Shown one piece after another: positions 34,239 to 46,480 of a stretch of DNA of 64,000 nt; the stretch's first letter is position 1; every line of letters begins with the position of its first letter. This DNA is from Proales similis (Eukaryota > Rotifera > Eurotatoria > Ploima > Proalidae). A program made the position numbers and the translations under genes. The notes under the pieces are model-generated. The model searched no databases, was not told the DNA's origin, and worked only from the letters and a program-made list of their open reading frames with translations. The DNA lies in contig JAGVRJ010000001.1 of assembly GCA_019059635.1 (NCBI GenBank), forward strand, positions 3,472,001 through 3,536,000, read 5' to 3'.

Positions 34239-34742
34239 CTCATGTGTCTAAAGTTCACAGCCTTAGTTTAGTTCTTGGTTAAGAGAGAAAGAGAGCGAGC
34301 GACCATCTTAGCCGATACCGGCCATCATTCATAAATTATGCTCGACAGTTGCCCTTGCGCACACACAGCCGCACACTAATCATACTTGACGAAGCTCGCG
34401 CCGCCGTCCAATATTTCATCTCATATATTCATTGCGGCTGTACACACCCAGCGAGCCCAAACGAGGCGGCGGTGGCGACTGTCTCCACTCGGACACATCG
34501 TATGGCTTCGTCAAGTGGCTTCCGTTCGTTTTTGAGTCTACTCTCTTGCCAAGTTTTGCTTCGATGCCCATTAACAAGAGTGAAACGATACGCGCATCAG
34601 ATTTCTTATTTATTTTAGGCTTAGAGAATGGTGGTGATCGGTCAGTGTGTGTGTGTGTGTAAACGAGAGGCTTGTTGAATAGCGATTTGGATTTCAAGGA
34701 GCTCCTAAACTAAGCATAGAGCGGTTGACCGGCGTAAGATAT
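34239..34742 (-). other. CSK promoter and OSCP 3' UTR
   Basis: TTTATT at 34609-34614 is the poly(A) signal for the OSCP gene. A short GT run lies at 34645-34661. No coding gene seen. Confidence 0.45.
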
Positions 34743-35619
34743 CTATAGCGTCTCCCTAACGATGTTGCTGAAGGTCTTGAGTTTGGAGGAGATGGAGAGA
34801 TCAACGTAGCGATCGCCGATTTCCACAATCATGCCGCCAATGATCGACGAGTCGACACTGGTCTCCAAGTTTAGCTTGCTGCCCGACTTGATGAACGACT
34901 GAAGAACGGTCTGAAGCTCCTTAAGCTGCTGCGCGTCCAGAGCCTTGGCAGTGGTGACCTTGGCGCTCACTTCTCCTCGATGCGCTCTCATCAAGTGAGC
35001 GAATGCCTTGGCCACTCCGTGCAGACGGCCAAGACGACCGTTCTCGGCCAGCAGACTCAGAGTGTTGACAGTGAGCTCGTTGGCGTTTCGCTTCTTGCCA
35101 AACTCGTTGACTGCGTCTTAAAAATTACCCACATTGACTATTGCCAGCGCAACACGAGTCAAATTGAAAATTTGTTTACTTTGCTTCTGCTCTTTGGTCA
35201 ACAAAGGATTTCGCAGCAGCTCGTTGAGACCGCGCTCTTTCTCGAAGCTTTGCTGAACATTTCAAACGTTAAAAGAGATCGTGCGGTTCACTCAACCACG
35301 ACTAAAGTGTCCCACCAGAATGCTCTGAAAGTCCTTTTCAACAGCGTCGAGCTGCTTCTTCTTGTTGGCAGCCGAGTAAAGGGCGGTCGCATATCGACCC
35401 TCGAGGCCATGCACCTTAAATTGCGTAGCGATTGGATTTGATTGAGAAAAAAGAGACAGAGCAGGCTCGCACTCACGCCTGAATTGTATCGGACGGCAGT
35501 GGTCGAGACGCTCCTCAGCTGTTTCTAAATTTGAACGCCAATCAAATGAACAGTGCAGAGAGGAGGAGGAGGAGAGCACTACTTACGCTTAGCAGTTGGC
35601 CAGCCTGTCTGTTCGCCAT
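34743..35619 (-). CDS. ATP5PO: ATP synthase subunit O (OSCP), mitochondrial
   Basis: The oligomycin-sensitivity-conferring protein couples F1 to the peripheral stalk of mitochondrial ATP synthase. Start ATG at 35619-35617 (MANRQAGQLLS), forming a short targeting sequence with the next exon VRSVSTTAVRYNSG. The body has FKVHGLEGRYATALYSAANK (matching the family's VYGIEGRYATALYSAA), KQLDAVEKDFQSIL, NTLSLLAENGRLGRLHGVAK, and the C-terminal HRGEVSAKVTTAKALDAQQL with IIGGMIVEIGDRYVDLSIS, ending NIVRETL. Short introns interrupt the gene. The stop TAG is at 34745-34743. The middle of the protein, about 35100-35280, is the least certain part of the splice model. Confidence 0.9.
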
Positions 35620-36058
35620 AGTCGATGTTGCAAAAAACGGATCTAAACGATTTAAAGTTGAATGAAACGCCAGAATGCAAATCGGTTCTCGCAATAGCGC
35701 CGGCCGCTTCGTTTCAGCACATTACGAGAATAATGCGAAGCGTCTTAAGCGTCATGAATGTGTGCCGCCGCGCTGGCTAGGCCATGCATTCGAAGCGCAT
35801 TCAAGTTGCATTATAATCTTGCATTTTATTGTTGCATTCGGCGTGCTCAATGTGCCGGTCGCGTCAAAGTTGAGTCTTAGCGCTCGGCGTCTGACCGAAA
35901 ACTCAGTGGCCGCTCTGCCCGTCTCAAGCCTATTTGCGTCAGCACGTCTTTTCATTCGAAAACAGGCCAAATAGAAGAGAAGAAGCCGCGCCTAACAGAA
36001 TTATCAACACTTGGATTTGATCGGCACTTGGATTAGATTGGGTTCGGAATTGGATTAT

Positions 36059-36337
36059 TTAGCTCGACGGTTGACTCGTTTTCTTCGAACTTGACTCGGA
36101 ATTTGATCTATTTTGGATGTCTGCGAGCTCTTTACGAAATGAAATCCAATCAAATGCCACTCTGGCAATCAGGAGAATATTAACCGAGTAAACAAGGGGC
36201 ATATAGTAGTAGTCATGCATGCATGAAGCGGCCTCGCGTGCTGTGCTCACTGATTCGAGCTGCGTTTTGGCTTTTTCAAAAATCGCTTCTCTTGCACAAT
36301 AGCTGGAATTATGAAGTTGTACGTAGCGAGCCGACAT
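36059..36337 (-). CDS. Hypothetical small single-TM protein
   Basis: A 92-codon open frame (MSARYVQLHNSSYCAREAI...) with one plausible membrane segment, PLVYSVNILLIARVAFDWIS, and a polar Ser-rich tail. I do not recognise it. A GTGAGC donor and CCAG acceptor inside could also make it a spliced or non-coding region. It sits between two divergent genes, so it may be chance. Confidence 0.3.
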   Translation of the reverse strand: MSARYVQLHNSSYCAREAIFEKAKTQLESVSTAREAASCMHDYYYMPLVYSVNILLIARVAFDWISFRKELADIQNRSNSESSSKKTSQPSS

Positions 36338-36410
36338 AATTCAGTACACAAAGGCCAAAAGTTAAACGTTTAATTTTAAAATCAAGAGTCTAAGAAAGAT
36401 TGATTCTGCG

Positions 36411-36440
36411 AGATTGAGCGAGATTGAGCGAGATTGAGTC
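36411..36440 (+). repeat. 10-base tandem repeat before GPATCH11
   Basis: Three copies of AGATTGAGCG (the last ending TC), finishing seven bases before the ATG. Confidence 0.8.
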
Positions 36441-36447
36441 TGGAGGA

Positions 36448-37795
36448 ATGAGTGGGAAGAGAGAGTTGGACAGCTCCCTGACAAGTCGACATTGCGACAA
36501 ACGAGCTCAGACGAACGAGGAGAGTGAGGAAGAGGAGGACTACATGTCGAGTAAATTTCTCGAGCAAATGTTGGTTGCGACCTTCGGTGTCCAATGTGCG
36601 GCTGTTTAAATTTTCAACGTTGCGCAGTGAGGACTGTCGGCCAGGTTTGATTGAGAGCAAGTCAGATTTGCGAAAGCATCAACTGCACCAGAAGCATGTC
36701 AAGTCGTGCGAGGAGAGCAGACAACTGCCGGCCGGAGAGCTCGAGCGCAAAATGCGCGACGAGGCGCTCAAAAAGTCGACGCTCGAGCCGGGCAACAAGG
36801 GATTCAGTCTGATGATGAAAATGGGCTACAAAAGTGGCGAGGCGCTCGGAAAGACCGTCGCTGCCGAAGGAAGTAGCTCGGAGAAGATGGCGCGAATCGA
36901 GCCGATCGCGATCAAGATGAAGAGCGGCCGCGAAGGTCTTGGCGTCGAAGAGGAGAAGGCCAAGCAACGAGAGGCTGTTGAAAAACTCAGGCAGGAATGG
37001 AGCGACAGACAAAAGGCGTTGGCGCAAAGCACTCAAGCCGAATACGTGAACGCCAAACGTAGTGAGTTCAGACGCCGAAAACTGCGAAGCAGTTTGTTCA
37101 AATGCCAAAAGGTCTGCTACGAGCTGGACATGAGCCGTAGAGGCCTGCTTCAGCCAGAAGTCAAATGGTATTGGCCAAATGCTCGTCAGGCGAACGCCGA
37201 CGGCATAAATGAGGAAAAGAGAGATACGGACGAGACGAGCGCCTGTGCGCTCAAAAGTGACGAGGAAGACCAACGCAGGGATTTGATTGAGGAAAACCGA
37301 GTGGATTTGCACGCCGTGTTCGAGCAGAGATTAGAGCGCTTTCTTCACGAGAATCTCGACTCTTCGTCCACAAACGAGACGACCAGAGAAGTGTGCGAGA
37401 GAAGTACGCAAGTCGACAGAAGCGGCGACGACGACGACGACGACCAGTTGTCGAAAGAGCGGCGCTATGAGAGCCAAGTTCAAAAAGAACGAGATAGAGA
37501 GGAGCTCGCATTTAGTGGTCTGGCTAGCAATCACGAGGGTGGCCAGAACGGAGACGAAGATGACGAGTTGAATGACGAGGAAGTATTAACTAACTACCAT
37601 TCTCTTTCGTAAGCGCTTTCTAAATACTTGCTTGCTCATAACAACAACAAGTTAACATGCCGCAAAATCGACGAATTATGCTCGTATTTGAGACGAACTT
37701 ATCTCTATTGCGTTTGGTGTGCGAGCAGCTTCGGCAACGAGCAAGACCTAAGGATCAACTGTCCTGGCCTAAGCGAGAAAGAGCATGAAGAGTAG
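36448..37795 (+). CDS. GPATCH11: G-patch domain-containing protein 11
   Basis: A spliceosome-associated or kinetochore-linked G-patch protein. Three exons (36448-36569, 36628-37582, 37652-37795) sum to 407 codons (406 residues). N-terminal EEEEDYMSSKFLEQ matches the family's EEEDYMSDSF. DCRPGL follows, then the G-patch GNKGFSLMMKMGYKSGEALG (about residues 100-145), and CYELDMSRRGLLQPEVKWYW. A long acidic Ser/Asp region comes next. The last exon encodes CSYLRRTYLYCVWCASSF and LRINCPGL, which match the conserved C-terminal LTSYLREEHLYCIWCG...NCPG element. Only the GTATTA donor at 37583 keeps frame with this exon; the stronger-looking GTAAGC at 37609 does not. It is longer than human GPATCH11 because of the acidic insert. 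AATAAA is at 37953-37958. Confidence 0.87.
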
Positions 37796-38057
37796 AAAGA
37801 GAGAGAGTGCTCGCGCCTCCTCGTTCTCATTTATCCGTCCTCCGGGCCATTTCCGTCTCTGTCGAGTTTTTCCTTTTTTGCTCAACTAATTCACGTAGCT
37901 TCTGCTCAAGCTCAATACATGTTTCTCACATTTATCACTCGCTGATAGCAACAATAAACGATCCTATCGTTCAAACTAACACGCTCGCCTGTAGAAGCTC
38001 TTTTCTCGACTCTTCTGGCCGTTTTTCAGCTCTGAATGTCAACGCTTTAGATGAGAG

Positions 38058-39023
38058 ATGGGCAACTGTTCGTCAAATCAGGCGTCCAGATCGGGCCGAG
38101 CTAATCCGCTTCAGTCACAGCGAATATTTCACGTTCAGAATGTGGACGCGCGACTCTTGAAGCATTCAAAAGGCCAAATAAAGCTGAGCGGAGCGAGCAT
38201 GACTCTGACCCAGCGAAGCAGTGCCAGCACACAGGCCGAGCACTTTTCTTGGCCTCTGAACGGAATCAGACGCTACGGCCATTACAAGGACATATTTCTG
38301 TTCGAGTCTGGCCGCAAGTGTCCGACAGGCGAGGGCCTGTTTGCGTTCAAGTGCTCAAAAGCCAAACAGCTGAACCAGGCGTTGCACGATGCCATTCAAA
38401 AGCACGTCAATGTGGTTGAGAGCCGGAAGCGTCGCAACAGCCGCGACAAGAGCGGCTCAGAGTCCACTGCCGAGAGCGGTGTACACTCGGAGTGCTCGTC
38501 GAACGCCACGTTGTGCAAAACTGGCCAAGCAGACGACGAGGATGAGAGGCTCAAGCCAGCGCTCGACAGCAACAACCTAACGACCACGGAGAACAGCACA
38601 TACATGAACTGCAAGAGTCTGGTCAGTCTTCCAATGAACTTGTCGTTCGCCGAACAAAGCGGAGCACACGAATACATGAACATGAACCAAGTGAATCCGA
38701 CCCTGCTCAATCTGGCGCGTAGCATTAACGGACAGTCGCACCGCAGCGAGTCGAGATGGAGCGAATACGCCTCTCTGGTTCGATTCAAATCGTTCACGCG
38801 ACGTACGACGACGAGCAAAGGAAAGGACGGCCTGCGCTGCTCGTCTCACCAGCTCAACTATGTCGTGCCGGAGGTAATAGCGAGCGAGCGGCCAAGTGCT
38901 GAGCAAGACTCTTCAAGCCAGCTGGATAGGACACAATATATGACGATTGACCCGAGGAAAACGCCGGCCATCAAGTCGAGCTCAAATGCGTTGAGCTTGA
39001 ATTCAACCATGAGGTCAACGTGA
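38058..39023 (+). CDS. FRS2: FRS2-like adaptor (FGF receptor substrate)
   Basis: An intronless 321-residue docking protein linking receptor tyrosine kinases to GRB2/Ras. MGNCSSNQ is a classic N-myristoylation start with a palmitoylatable Cys. An IRS-type PTB domain follows: LNGIRRYGHYKDIFLFESGR, CPTGEGLFAFKCSKAKQL (about residues 70-120), which lines up with FRS2's RRYGYDSNLFSFESGRRC and TGQGIFAFKC. The C-terminal region carries tyrosine motifs TYMNCK and EYMNMN (Y-x-N, GRB2 SH2 type), QYMTID, and HQLNYVVPEV, comparable with FRS2's RQLNYIQVD. It is shorter than vertebrate FRS2/3 (about 500). AATAAA at 39203-39208. Confidence 0.82.
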   Translation: MGNCSSNQASRSGRANPLQSQRIFHVQNVDARLLKHSKGQIKLSGASMTLTQRSSASTQAEHFSWPLNGIRRYGHYKDIFLFESGRKCPTGEGLFAFKCSKAKQLNQALHDAIQKHVNVVESRKRRNSRDKSGSESTAESGVHSECSSNATLCKTGQADDEDERLKPALDSNNLTTTENSTYMNCKSLVSLPMNLSFAEQSGAHEYMNMNQVNPTLLNLARSINGQSHRSESRWSEYASLVRFKSFTRRTTTSKGKDGLRCSSHQLNYVVPEVIASERPSAEQDSSSQLDRTQYMTIDPRKTPAIKSSSNALSLNSTMRST

Positions 39024-39582
39024 GCAATCTCAACTCGCACACTCGTCTCATTGTCTCGTATCCCTCCTCCTCCCTAATTGACCAGATTTCTATCTACAGC
39101 GCATTCTCTCCTCTCTTTTTTTTTTTCTTGCATTCAATTCTTGCCTGTAAATTAAATCAATGATGACGATGATAATAATTTCAAACATAATAATAATAGC
39201 CGAATAAAGCGACAGTGGCAAGAGAACCGGTTGACATTTGGGCTCGCTCGCTCGATTAAAGGTTATGAGCAAAGTGGGAGCCTTGAGACGTTTGCTAGTG
39301 CAACTTAATTCGATTGATTCATCTCGTGCTAAGAGCTTTAGGCAGGAGAGTCTTCTCAGCCTTCCGACAATGACGACGCGGCATAGAAAATTACAAATTA
39401 TGCTCGCTCGTCGTTGGACAAACTTATGACGAACGAACGAGCCGGTGACGAGAGAGAGAGAGAGAGTGAGTGAAAGAATACGCAGACACGTCCTTTCATT
39501 CTGGGAAATTATAATCAATGCGAGCGAATGCAAAATTCTAGATGAAATGCTGCTTCTGTCGGCCGACTAGGAAGCGAGCGCA
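39024..39582 (+). other. FRS2 3' UTR and spacer
   Basis: Contains AATAAA at 39203, a T-run at 39117-39126 and a GA tract at 39451-39466. No gene. Confidence 0.45.
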
Positions 39583-42500
39583 ATGAGTGAGGCCAGAGCC
39601 GAGTTGGAAGCGGTGTTGACGCGCGACGAAAAACGTGTCTACCAAGACCTCTTCGCCTGTATTGACCAAATTGAAACGAGTAAGTCAACCTGAACCAGTC
39701 TGCCAGTGTGCATGAACGAGATGAAGTCTCTGTCAAGGCAAACTAGAGAACGAGACCAAAGAAAGGCAGCTTCTTCTCAGGTAATCTGCCTTGGCTGCCG
39801 CTGCGCTAAATGCTCGTCCTAATTTTGAAAACAGGCAAAGCTACTTTCAGCTGATAAGATGCTTCATCGAGCAGCCGCACGACCTGCTTGCCAAGCCCGT
39901 GTTCAAAAAGCTGCAGGTAAGTGTGCTGTGGCACAAGTCAAATGCAATCGGGACTGACCGGCCGCCGAAAGGAACACTGCGAACAAGAGGCGAAGCTGTC
40001 TCGATTCTCTCGCAAGGAGAACAACCAATTCGCGCTGAACATATTCAGATTCATTGAGCATTCGACCATCGACCGAGAGAGCACCATCCTAGAAGTCATT
40101 AGAGTAGGCCGTTTTCGTTGCCGCACTTGTCCACCTCGCGTTAGTCTCATTATCGTCAAGTTTTTGATGATAAACAGCCAGATAATCGACAAATGGCTCA
40201 ACTCAAAGCTCTTTGCCAGCATCATTCAAGTAAGCGACTTCTTTCCTGATCGTTCTAGAGGACGCAAGTTCGTAAAAGCGCTCTCAAATTGAAAAGATTT
40301 CACTCGACGGACTCGAATGGTCGAATGGAGTGATCAAGAGCACGAGTCGCACGGTTGTGCTCAAGTACATCGCGCTCGTCTCCGAACAAATTTCGAGCCA
40401 ACACGTAAGGAGACAACGAGTGAATTTGTTTGAGATCTAACGCTCAGTCAGAGAAATCAGAGAGAGCCGGTGGACGCGGACGTCGAAGATTTTGACGCCT
40501 ACTTGACAAATGTGATCGGTGTTCTGATTAGAAACTTTGAACGAGCAAACAGGTAAGTTGAGGACCGGGCGACTACTAGGCCACGAGCTGCTAATTGAAC
40601 AAAAAGAAGCTTTGAAATCAAAGAGCTGATGCTCGAGTCTATCGACCTGCTCCTGAACGCTTTGAGCAACGAGACGTTCAAAAGCGACTGCTCTTATGAT
40701 GCTCGCCGCAATAAACCTCTCATCGAACTAACCTGGTAGGTGTCTAGATCAACATTCAAAATCGATCGCTTGTAGATGAGCCTGTGAAGGAAAACGTTGT
40801 GTCCGACGATTCTTTACCAGTTCGGAGAGCGTGGCCTGGCCAATGCCTCTCACCAGCAACTGCAACACCTTGAGCACAAGCAAGTCTACTCGATTCTAAT
40901 CCAGCTGACTGGACTGATGGCCGGCTGCGACGAGACTGTCACAGTTTTTGAAGCCATCTACCATCGGGTGCTGGCGTACACGCCCGAGAGCGATCGGGCC
41001 ACCATTCTCAAGCTGTTTAAAACTGTAAAGAGCACTAATCGGCCGCTCGCCTCTTCCAATCTAATCCAACACTCTAAAGCACTTGAATCGCGACTTTTTA
41101 CTTTCAATCTGCCACCCGGGTCTTGAGCAAAGCAAACGTTTCAGTCTATTGAGCCTGTAAGTAGCGTTTAGATCTTTCTCAAATGGTCGTTTTGAAATTT
41201 GGCTTTCGCTCGAGCAGAATTCTGGGATTTTATCGCAACAGCTACGAGAAGGCGATCGGCCCGCCTGAAGACAAGATCCTGCTGCTTTTGAGCTGTGAAT
41301 GTGTGGCCAGCTACATCCAAGTACTCAACGAGCTGATGGTCGCCGAGAAGAGAAATGGCATTCAGTTCGAACTCGTCGACTTGGAAAACAACCTAGGCGT
41401 CGCGAACGAGCCCATTTGTCAGACTGAGCGTCAATTGGCCGTCGAACAAGCAAACCAATTTGTGCGATCGCTGGCTGACTGGCTCAAAGGCCTCGTAAAC
41501 TGTGCGCAATCGAATGAGCTGAGTCTAGAGCAACAGCTGAACGATTTTGTGACGAAATTGATCGACGAAGCAAGCCGTGCGATCAAGACCGATTTCGAAT
41601 TGAACTCAAACTTTGTCTACGCCAGCGTTTGCTATTGCCTCTACGTGTTGTTCAAGCGATCGCTCGGCACGTTCAAGTTCAAGTTCGAATTTGACAACAA
41701 AACTCATGAGCGATGCTTTGTGCAACGAGTGATGGCCTACGAAGTAAACGAGAAGAGCAGCGCTCAAGTAGAATGGCTCCGGACGGTATACAGAGCGCTC
41801 GAGCCCCTCCGACCGCTGAGCGATCGAATAATTCAAGATTCAGAACCAGAGCTGCTAAAACAGATCAAACAACTGACCGGACAATTGGACAGCACTTTTC
41901 GACTTGACCTTGAGGCTTACTCTGCAGGCCCAGGAGGAGAGCAAGATCCGACTGCGTTCGAGTTGCTCAAGAGCTCGTGGGCCTACTTGATCGATGTGCT
42001 CATCGGGTTCATGTGCCAGGCTGATCTTGCCGATCTGGACAGTGTTCTGTTCGACCGACTCAAAGCGGACTCGGACGAGAACGAGTTCATCACTCATTTC
42101 TCGCTGACGCTGTTCGCCTTGAAATCGTGCATCGACTCGCTCATTCAGCTCATTGGCCTCGTCACTCGACTGGAGAACATGTATCTCGAGCTGGAGCAAA
42201 TCTACACGTTGATCGAAGCGCACTGTGACGGAGTGCTGTTCGAGTCCGGCGCAGGAGCAAGCACGCTTCGGTTGAATGAGTTTATAATCATCGATCTGAT
42301 GCTCTTCTCCGCCAGCAACATCTTGTTCGGCTCTGAAGCGGCCGCCAAAGACTTTAAACTCGAGCGAACAGTCTGGCGGGCCTTGACTCAGGCGGTCATG
42401 TTTTGCATTTTCGCTCAGATAAACGGCCACTTTGGCAACGAGCACTTGGCTCCAATCGATGCCGACGCAGACGAGGAGACAAGGAGCAAAGAGAAGAGAC

Positions 42501-45500
42501 GAAACTTTTTCAACCGCCGCTCTGTTCTGTTCAAGTCGGTCTACTCTAATTTGGGCGAGCTGGGCTCGTTGAGCGACTCGTTCAGAAAGAAGAGCACGCC
42601 GTCGATTAGCAGCTCGGTCACATTTAACTCGGGCCTGAGCCAAGTGGCCATCAATCCGAGGTCGAGCGAGTTCCAGGCCAAGCAGAGGCACATCATCTAC
42701 AAGTCGCTGTTCAATTACATGCATCTCAACGAGCCAGAGTTTGTTCTTGACGAGAGAGACAAGCTGCCCGAGCAAATGGTTCATCTCTTGGAGAGGAAGT
42801 TTTTCCACGAGCTTGGCTCAATCCAGTCGATTAGAGCGACCGACGAGCAAGTTGACTGCAATCAGCAGTTGTCTCTCTTTTGCTTTCATCTATGTCGACT
42901 TTGCTCGAGCCAATTACAAGTGGAATTCAGTGCATCTAATCGAAGTGAACGCTTCTCGTTCGCAAATTTGTTTGTCGACAAGGTCGAAGAGTTGATGATC
43001 GGGCTGGCCAGTCAGGTCGCACCCGATCCAGTTCAGCCGGTCATCACTGTGTCGCCCGAACTTTGGCGCCCGAGTCCAGCTAACCAGCAGAGCGGCCGGC
43101 CAAATCAGCCGCTCTTACTTTTCATCGAGCTTTGGCTGCGAATATTTGCTCCGTTTGTGGTGGAGAACTGCGACCAGTCTTCACCGAGCAGCTGCCGTGC
43201 GGAGCTGCAAATGCAGAAAAAGTTCGTGTCGTTTGTGCTGAAGGTGTTCCAGGCTCTGAATCCGATTGGCGGCGATCGAGCGACAAATCAGCAGCAGCAG
43301 CTGCCTGCTCGATTCGAAGCGAATATCGAGCCGCAGCCGCAACTCACGTTCTTCAACGAACACACCGATCTGAACACACAGCTCAGTCTGGTGAAGGAGA
43401 ATCTCTTCAAACACTCTGGTCGAAACATATCCAGATTGTTCAGTTCAATGTCGAGCGAGCTGTTGTTCCAGACCAACAAGACAGGCAACCGCTCGAACGG
43501 GCCAGACGAGTCCGTGTTGGAGGTGAACGAGTTGCTGCTTTGGCCGTACGAGCGGATTATGGCAGGAGAGAGTTCCAACGAGCTTGCCGATCTTGTTTTG
43601 GACTGTTTGCGCGAGCTGAGCGAAAACGATGCCGGTCGACTGCGTAATGCCTGGCGCCAAGTGCTTCGATGTTTGAAGCAGATTCAAATTGATCAAGTCG
43701 ACTTGGAAGCATCACCGGACGCGGCTGATCAGAACGACTCGAGCTCGTCGTCGATTAGCTCGCGCTCCTCTCAAGGCTCTTCTCAGCTGCCCACGCTCTG
43801 CCTGGGCACCTCCAAATATATCCTTGACTCGGGCCGGCGTCGCGTTGACGCCATTTGTGCGATTCTTGAGTCATATCTGAGCGAGGCTCGCACCTCTCCT
43901 CAGATATTGTGCCACAGCGGTTTTGAATTCGTCAACTGTGTCTCCAACTATTTGGACTCGTGTGTTACGTGTCGAGCAGGCAAGCGTCCTGATCATCTAG
44001 AATGCGAAGGCCACGAAGAGCAGACGTTCGCGTCGACAAACGATTTTGCGCAGCAGCAGAAACTCATCGAAATCACATCTAACTTTGAGCATCTGAGTCA
44101 AATCGGCAAACGGAGCAGCACAAGCACGACGCCGTTTTTGACTCTGATTCGCAAATTGTTTCAAACAACACTCCGCCACAAGTCGATAAAATCTCGATTT
44201 CACATCGGAACGTATAAATTCGCACGGCAATTCGCTTCTACATCGGACCAAGTGAAGGCCGAATTTGATGCCTATTTCAGTCTCCAGTCAAATCAGCTGC
44301 CAGAGGAACAAGAACTGCCGCCAGAGCGACAGCAATATTCAAACGGCCTCTACCACTTCATCTCCTACTTGTTTGAGCAAATCTACCCAAAGATTTACTC
44401 GAGCTCCGACGAGCTTGCAAGCGTCCAGCTTACTCAGCTCATGTTCGATTTGATGTGCAATCTGATCGAGTGCAAAGAGATTGCGATTGCTGCTTTCTTA
44501 CTCCACCAGCACATTCTGCCCCGACTCGATCAAATCATCCAACGGGCCGAAGGTCTTCACGACCAAGCAGCCGTGAGTGGCGAAAATCTTGTCATTGGCC
44601 AAGCGTTAACTCAGAATCGAATATTCGCATCGAGTCTGCTCACTAATCATGTCCGACTTGTCTGCTCGATACTGCGTCAACTGATCAAGAAGGCGAATGA
44701 GAACAAGTTCTCTCAATCGGCTTTGTTGGCCGAATTAGTTCTGACCTTGGCCAGCCTCGTCAACAAGTGCTTGCTAAATCAGAGCAGGAGATTCGACTCT
44801 TTGGTCGATATTCAATCAACATCGTTGGAGGAGCTGTTCACCGACTGCTTTGAGTCAGAGATCGAGTCGGTCAGAAACGCAGCCCAGCAGGCGCTTTTAA
44901 AGCAGCATCAGATCTGCCTGACAGGTCTCACCGATTTGCTAGAGGCAAGCGAGATGGGCCATTTTGAAGTGTTGACCAACCAGTGCCGTTCGATCTGGGA
45001 GCTGCTGAACGTAAAGAGAAGCTTCAAACTGGCACAGATTGTGTTCGGTCAAAGTCTGGATTTGAGCAAATCGATTGTGATCGACGATCGAGAGCCGTCT
45101 GAGACTGGCTCGTTCGACGAGGACGAAGAGTTCGAAAACAACGAGAAGAGCTTTTTCCGCGACTTTTCTCTTCACTTCCGCTCGAGCTCGTCCGGCCAGG
45201 CGCCGTCGTCGAACGATCGTTCGCACTTTGCCACTCTCTTCTCGTCCAGCGAGCAGAGTCAAGTAACAATCAACTTGACCAGCCTCATATCGATCTACAA
45301 ATTTCACATGAGCGTTCTGAGCTTCATTTCGAATCGAAGTAAATCGAGCACGCTGACCGAAAGCGAACACCTTGACTACCTTCGTGCATTGGCCAAGTCC
45401 TATTTGGCGAGCGCTCAGCTCGAGAACAAGCTCGATCTCAAGGTCCTGCTCAGCAAGATTTATTATCTGAATCATGACAAGATCGTGGCCAACTTTATAA

Positions 45501-46228
45501 ACTTGACCAAACCGGCCGTGCTCGGCATACTCTGTTTGCTGCGGCGGAATCCGACCGAGTATCTAAAACGAGAGAGCCGATTCGAGCCGTTGATCGAGAG
45601 CGCAGAGCAGTTGGCCGGTCAGTTCGAGCTCGATTTGGCTACCGACGACCAGACTGATGAGTACGGCGTGAAATTCATGATCAAAAAGCTTCAACAAGCC
45701 TGGCTCGGTCATTTTGCTGCCACGTTCGTCTGCTTGAACGAACGATGCCACTGTCTCAAGTTCGATCTGAACGTGCTCTTTCAATTGGCTGAAAGGTGCA
45801 AGTCGCAAGCTGACAGTCAAAAGCGAAAAGAACAAGTGTTTCAGGCGTTTGAAATTTTGAAAAGGGAGAACAAAGCGGCGTCGATGAGAATGCTGGCGCG
45901 ACGAAAGAGCAGCAGTGAGGCAAACAACGCCATCGACGGATTCACCGAGCATTCGACTCGAGACGCCCGCTATTTGTATCAGCTGTGGACAAACGAGCTC
46001 GCTCTTGAGCTCTTCTCGCTGATCAGCCAAACAGAAGACGAATTGAGCGACTGCTTGAGCCGAGTCGCGTCCAAGCAGCTTCTCATCTCCATCTCTTTGC
46101 TCCTGTTTGCGCTGAATTCCTGCTCTAGCTACTGTCAGTGCATCACCTGGGATTTCGAGCCGGTCAAATTCGACAGCGAGCAGATAAAAAACATGTCGGC
46201 CGACCTGCTCTCTGCTGCCTGGTCTTAG
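39583..46228 (+). CDS. Very large helical-repeat protein, possibly BIG/MON2-related
   Basis: About 2,000 residues. The first ~430 residues are split over about nine exons with short introns (start MSEARAELEAVLTRDEKRVY). The rest is a single exon of about 5 kb from about 41217 to the TAG at 46226-46228. Bridging exons read VLAYTPESDRATILKLFKT, HLNRDFLLSICHPGLEQSKR and ILGFYRNSYEKAIG. The protein is almost entirely alpha-helical-looking, rich in Leu, Ser and Glu, with no signal peptide or TM. One segment, LLLWPYERIMAGESSNELAD followed by LVLDCLRELSENDAGRLRNA and WRQVL, resembles the FEHIM...DMV..C..Q...S...NIRSGW region (HDS1) of BIG/ARFGEF-type Sec7 proteins. I see no Sec7 catalytic motif. ARFGEF3- or MON2-like is a guess; function unknown. 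AATAAA at 46405-46410. Confidence 0.6.
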
Positions 46229-46480
46229 AACCCTGGCTCTCCAAGTTTTGCAATTTGTCTGTGTCTCTTTTTTCTGTTTCGTTTGTATGTTTCACCCAGC
46301 CCGTTTTGTTACTCGTACCTGAACAAGTCGAACAAGAAACTGCCGTTTAAAATTTAGTTCAAATTTTCGAGTTTTCTATTCTCCTGTAATTCTAGTCAGA
46401 GCGCAATAAATATTATCCGATAAATGACATTCGATTCACGTTAAGCATCTGAGATTCATTCGCTGAAATCCTCCGTTCGG

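Larger units (their letters stand above)
35620..36447. other. Spacer around a doubtful small ORF
   Basis: Divergent region between OSCP (-) and GPATCH11 (+). It contains one small minus-strand ORF (separate entry) and a three-copy 10-base repeat at 36411-36440. Nothing else recognised. Confidence 0.4.

Noticed and set aside
37609-37651. GTAAGC donor for the last GPATCH11 intron
   Set aside because: It looks strong but is phase 2, while the conserved last exon needs phase 0; the GTATTA donor at 37583 fits.
43132-43647. 171-codon frame inside the large helical-repeat gene
   Set aside because: Out-of-frame shadow of the long exon.
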